A DNA stretch of 64,000 nt. Origin: Pseudonocardiaceae bacterium YIM PH 21723. Its GTDB lineage: Bacteria; Actinomycetota; Actinomycetes; Mycobacteriales; Pseudonocardiaceae. Position numbers and translations under genes: made by a program. Below, piece by piece: positions 62,132 to 64,000 of this stretch. Location: assembly GCA_003600225.1 (NCBI GenBank), contig QZFT01000037.1, forward strand, positions 1 to 64,000, in the 5' to 3' direction. Each line of letters begins with the position of its first letter. Position 1 is the stretch's first letter. The notes under the pieces are model-generated. The model was not told where the DNA came from. It was given only the letters and a program-made list of their open reading frames with translations, and made no database searches.

Positions 62132-62827
62132 ATGCGCATGGCAGAATCCGTGACCGGTCCGGCGCGGCGGGTGGGGCGCCCGCGGAAGTCGGCGTCGGAC
62201 TCCGAGTTGCCGCCTCGCGAGCAGATACTGGCGGTTGCTGAGCGGCTCTTCACCGAGCATGGCCTCACCGAGGTCACCATGTCGCAGATCGCCGCCGAGG
62301 CAGGGCTGGGGCAATCCTCGCTGTACTACTGGTTCCGGCGCAAGGAACAGCTCATCGCCGAGCTGCTCCGCCGGATCAACCGGTTGCCGACCGAGTTCGC
62401 CCGGGGCGCCGACGGCGATCCGGCGCAGCGGTTGTGGCGGCTCATCTGCTTCGACGTGCTGACGGTGTGCGCGTTCCCGCTGGAGATCACCGAGGTGCAC
62501 CGGGTCGGGCACGCGGCGGGCGAGGAGTTCGCCGCCTACTGGGCCGAGCGGGACGAACTCGTCGGCGTGGTCGCCCGGCTCATCGAGGACGGCATCGTCG
62601 AAGGCTTCTTCCGCCAGGTGGACGGCAGGCTGTGTGCGCTGGCTCTCATAGCTCAGGACGAGAGCGTGCAGCACTGGCGCGGCGCGGACGGCCTGTCGGC
62701 CTACGATCCGGCGCAGATCGCCTGCTTCCTCGCAGACCAGGCGGTGCGTGGACTGCTGCTCGACTCCGATCAGCTGGAGCGGGTCCGCCGGTTCGACGGG
62801 CTCACCGAGCTTGTCACCCGAAGGTAG
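62132..62827 (+). CDS. TetR family transcriptional regulator
   Basis: A 231-residue regulator (ATG 62132, second ATG 62138 also possible; no clear ribosome site, so a leaderless mRNA is possible). The HTH region REQILAVAERLFTEHGLTEVTMSQIAAEAGLGQSSLYYWFRRKEQLI is canonical; the N-terminus GPARRVGRPRKS carries a GRPRK arm. The C-terminal domain (about 80-225) is helical. Divergent from the hydrolase gene. Confidence 0.88.
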   Translation: MRMAESVTGPARRVGRPRKSASDSELPPREQILAVAERLFTEHGLTEVTMSQIAAEAGLGQSSLYYWFRRKEQLIAELLRRINRLPTEFARGADGDPAQRLWRLICFDVLTVCAFPLEITEVHRVGHAAGEEFAAYWAERDELVGVVARLIEDGIVEGFFRQVDGRLCALALIAQDESVQHWRGADGLSAYDPAQIACFLADQAVRGLLLDSDQLERVRRFDGLTELVTRR

Positions 62828-62879
62828 GTATATCGCGCCGACCTTGTAACCCGGTCAGCGGTTGCTCGTTGGGATCTTC

Positions 62880-64000
62880 GTGAATACGCCCTCGGCTGCC
62901 CTCCGGGCTTCTCGCGTACCCCTGCGCACCAAGGTCACCGGCCTGTTGTTGCTGGTCGTGGTCGTAGTGCTGCTCGCCTTTGCCGCGCTGGCGAAAGAGG
63001 TGCTGTTCGCCGAGCTGGACACCAGGGCCGGTTACGCCGTGCAGACCGAAGGCCAGGAGTTCAGCAACTTCGCCGCCCAGCGGAAGTCGCCGGTCAACGG
63101 CGCCACGCTGTCCGGGCCGGAGGAGGTGCTGCGCAGCTTCCTGCAACTGCAGCCGAAGAGCACCATGGGCATCCAGTTCGGCACGGTGCAGGGGCCGAGC
63201 AGTGAGCAGCCGCGGGTGCTCGGCGAACCGCCGCTGAGCGAGCAGGAGGTCAAGCGGGTACTGGCCGCGCCGCAGAACACCGGCGTGCTGGAGACCGATC
63301 GCGGCGATCTGCGCTGGATCAAGCAGCGGGTCGGAGCCGAGAACGCGTACTTCGTGGCCGGGTACTGGCAGGACGTGGCGCTGTCCATCACCGCGACCGC
63401 CACCTCCACCTTCGTGATCTTCGGCCTGCTGTTCGTGCTGGTCTCCGCCTTGCTGTGCTGGGTGATGGCCGGTCATCTGATGGTCTACCTGCGCCCGGAG
63501 GCCGAGGCCCCGGCGGCCCCCTCCGCCGCGCGGCACACCGAGCCGGACGCCCTGGTCACCGGGGGCATCGCCGTCCGATCCCGCAGGCCGGGCGTCGTGC
63601 CGCCGCGCCAGACCCCGGTGCCGCAGCACACCACCACCGCCGTGGCCAGGGAGGGCGCGCATGCCCGGCCGGTGACGGCCCCCGCCGCCCGGGTCTCCGA
63701 CGAGGTGATCACCCCGGAGCGGTTGCCGGTGAAATCCGATCTGCAGGTCTCGATCATCGCCGAGCAGGATCCGCCGGTGGTGACCGGCGCCCCGGCGGAC
63801 AGCCTCATCCTGCGACGGCCCCGGCCGGAGGCCACGACTGTGGCGATCAGCGACGAACCGGTGCGTCCGGCGGGCGAGCCCGACCACCAGATCGCCTTCC
63901 AGCCGACCACGTTCACCACCCGGCCGCCCGCGCCGGAACCGGCACCCGAGCCCGAGCCGGAGCCGGAGCCGGTCGTGGAGGAGGAGCCGACCCCCGCCTC
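62880..64000 (+). CDS. Membrane protein with extracytoplasmic domain, truncated by window edge
   Basis: GTG start at 62880, 373 codons open to the window end. An N-terminal helix (TKVTGLLLLVVVVVLLAFAALA) and a second helix near residues 180-200 (TFVIFGLLFVLVSALLCWVMAG) enclose an exported region of about 125 residues (EVLFAELDTRAGYAVQTEGQEF, QQLQPKSTMG-like). The cytoplasmic tail becomes Pro/Ala/Arg/Glu-rich (PEPAPEPEPEPEPVVEEEP). No family recognised; the two-helix layout resembles sensor-like or signalling membrane proteins. The end is not seen. Confidence 0.6.
   Translation, partial: MNTPSAALRASRVPLRTKVTGLLLLVVVVVLLAFAALAKEVLFAELDTRAGYAVQTEGQEFSNFAAQRKSPVNGATLSGPEEVLRSFLQLQPKSTMGIQFGTVQGPSSEQPRVLGEPPLSEQEVKRVLAAPQNTGVLETDRGDLRWIKQRVGAENAYFVAGYWQDVALSITATATSTFVIFGLLFVLVSALLCWVMAGHLMVYLRPEAEAPAAPSAARHTEPDALVTGGIAVRSRRPGVVPPRQTPVPQHTTTAVAREGAHARPVTAPAARVSDEVITPERLPVKSDLQVSIIAEQDPPVVTGAPADSLILRRPRPEATTVAISDEPVRPAGEPDHQIAFQPTTFTTRPPAPEPAPEPEPEPEPVVEEEPTPA

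Overview
The window is high-GC DNA of an actinomycete, with many GTG starts, 1-8 bp gene overlaps and few AT-rich stretches. The gene order acnA - NlpC/P60 endopeptidase - moxR/DUF58/VWA - fabG - inhA - ferrochelatase - Rv1486c-like - NfeD - SPFH matches the known Mycobacterium tuberculosis order Rv1475c-Rv1488. An InhA-type enoyl reductase together with many accessory insertions suggests a filamentous member of the Pseudonocardiales or a related mycolata lineage. The genus cannot be fixed from sequence alone.

Layout. 0-8.7 kb: two deazaflavin (F420)-type nitroreductase-like proteins, a TSUP exporter, MaoC and ABM-domain proteins, then a three-gene luciferase-like monooxygenase operon. That operon is preceded by a small open frame and a strong hairpin that look like an attenuator. 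A solute-binding lipoprotein follows. 8.7-18.4 kb: acnA, a VOC protein, a paired-repeat element, a RipA-like peptidoglycan endopeptidase, small lipoprotein and unknown genes, and an AtzG/AtzE-like amidase pair. 19.6-28.5 kb: a MoxR system of the Rv3691-Rv3695 type (membrane protein, DUF4129, DUF4350, MoxR, DUF58, SpoIIM, RDD), split by two secreted seven-unit RCC1-repeat proteins. 28.5-32.3 kb: mobA-like gene, then the second MoxR system (MoxR, DUF58, VWA; Rv1479-1481 type). 32.3-41.9 kb: FAD/Fe-S oxidoreductase, fabG, inhA, hemH, Rv1486c-like, DUF3097, NfeD and SPFH. 42-51.9 kb: accessory genes (helical-repeat protein, two paralogous amidases, sigma factor, a degenerate PPTase-like protein, a Baeyer-Villiger monooxygenase with a divergent TetR, an AAA ATPase).

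52.4-60.5 kb is a compact RiPP biosynthetic locus: SAM methyltransferase, a 47-residue precursor candidate, a B12-binding radical SAM maturase (CX7CX2C), a DUF5825-like protein, an MFS exporter and a large SARP/AfsR regulator that carries a TTA codon. 61.3-64 kb holds an alpha/beta hydrolase with a divergent TetR and a truncated membrane protein at the window edge.

Between the genes lie three copies of a roughly 0.5 kb element (about 12.1-12.65, 51.87-52.38 and 60.77-61.30 kb). Each has a pair of inverted repeats of about 100 bp around a GTCCAC[T/A]GTGGAC dyad. Four of the six repeat arms begin directly at a stop codon, and two of the elements share a nearly identical core. I also see a family of long perfect hairpins with related arm sequences at gene ends. 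No tRNA, rRNA or CRISPR array was recognised. All functional calls rest on motif reading and remembered family features; no search was run.
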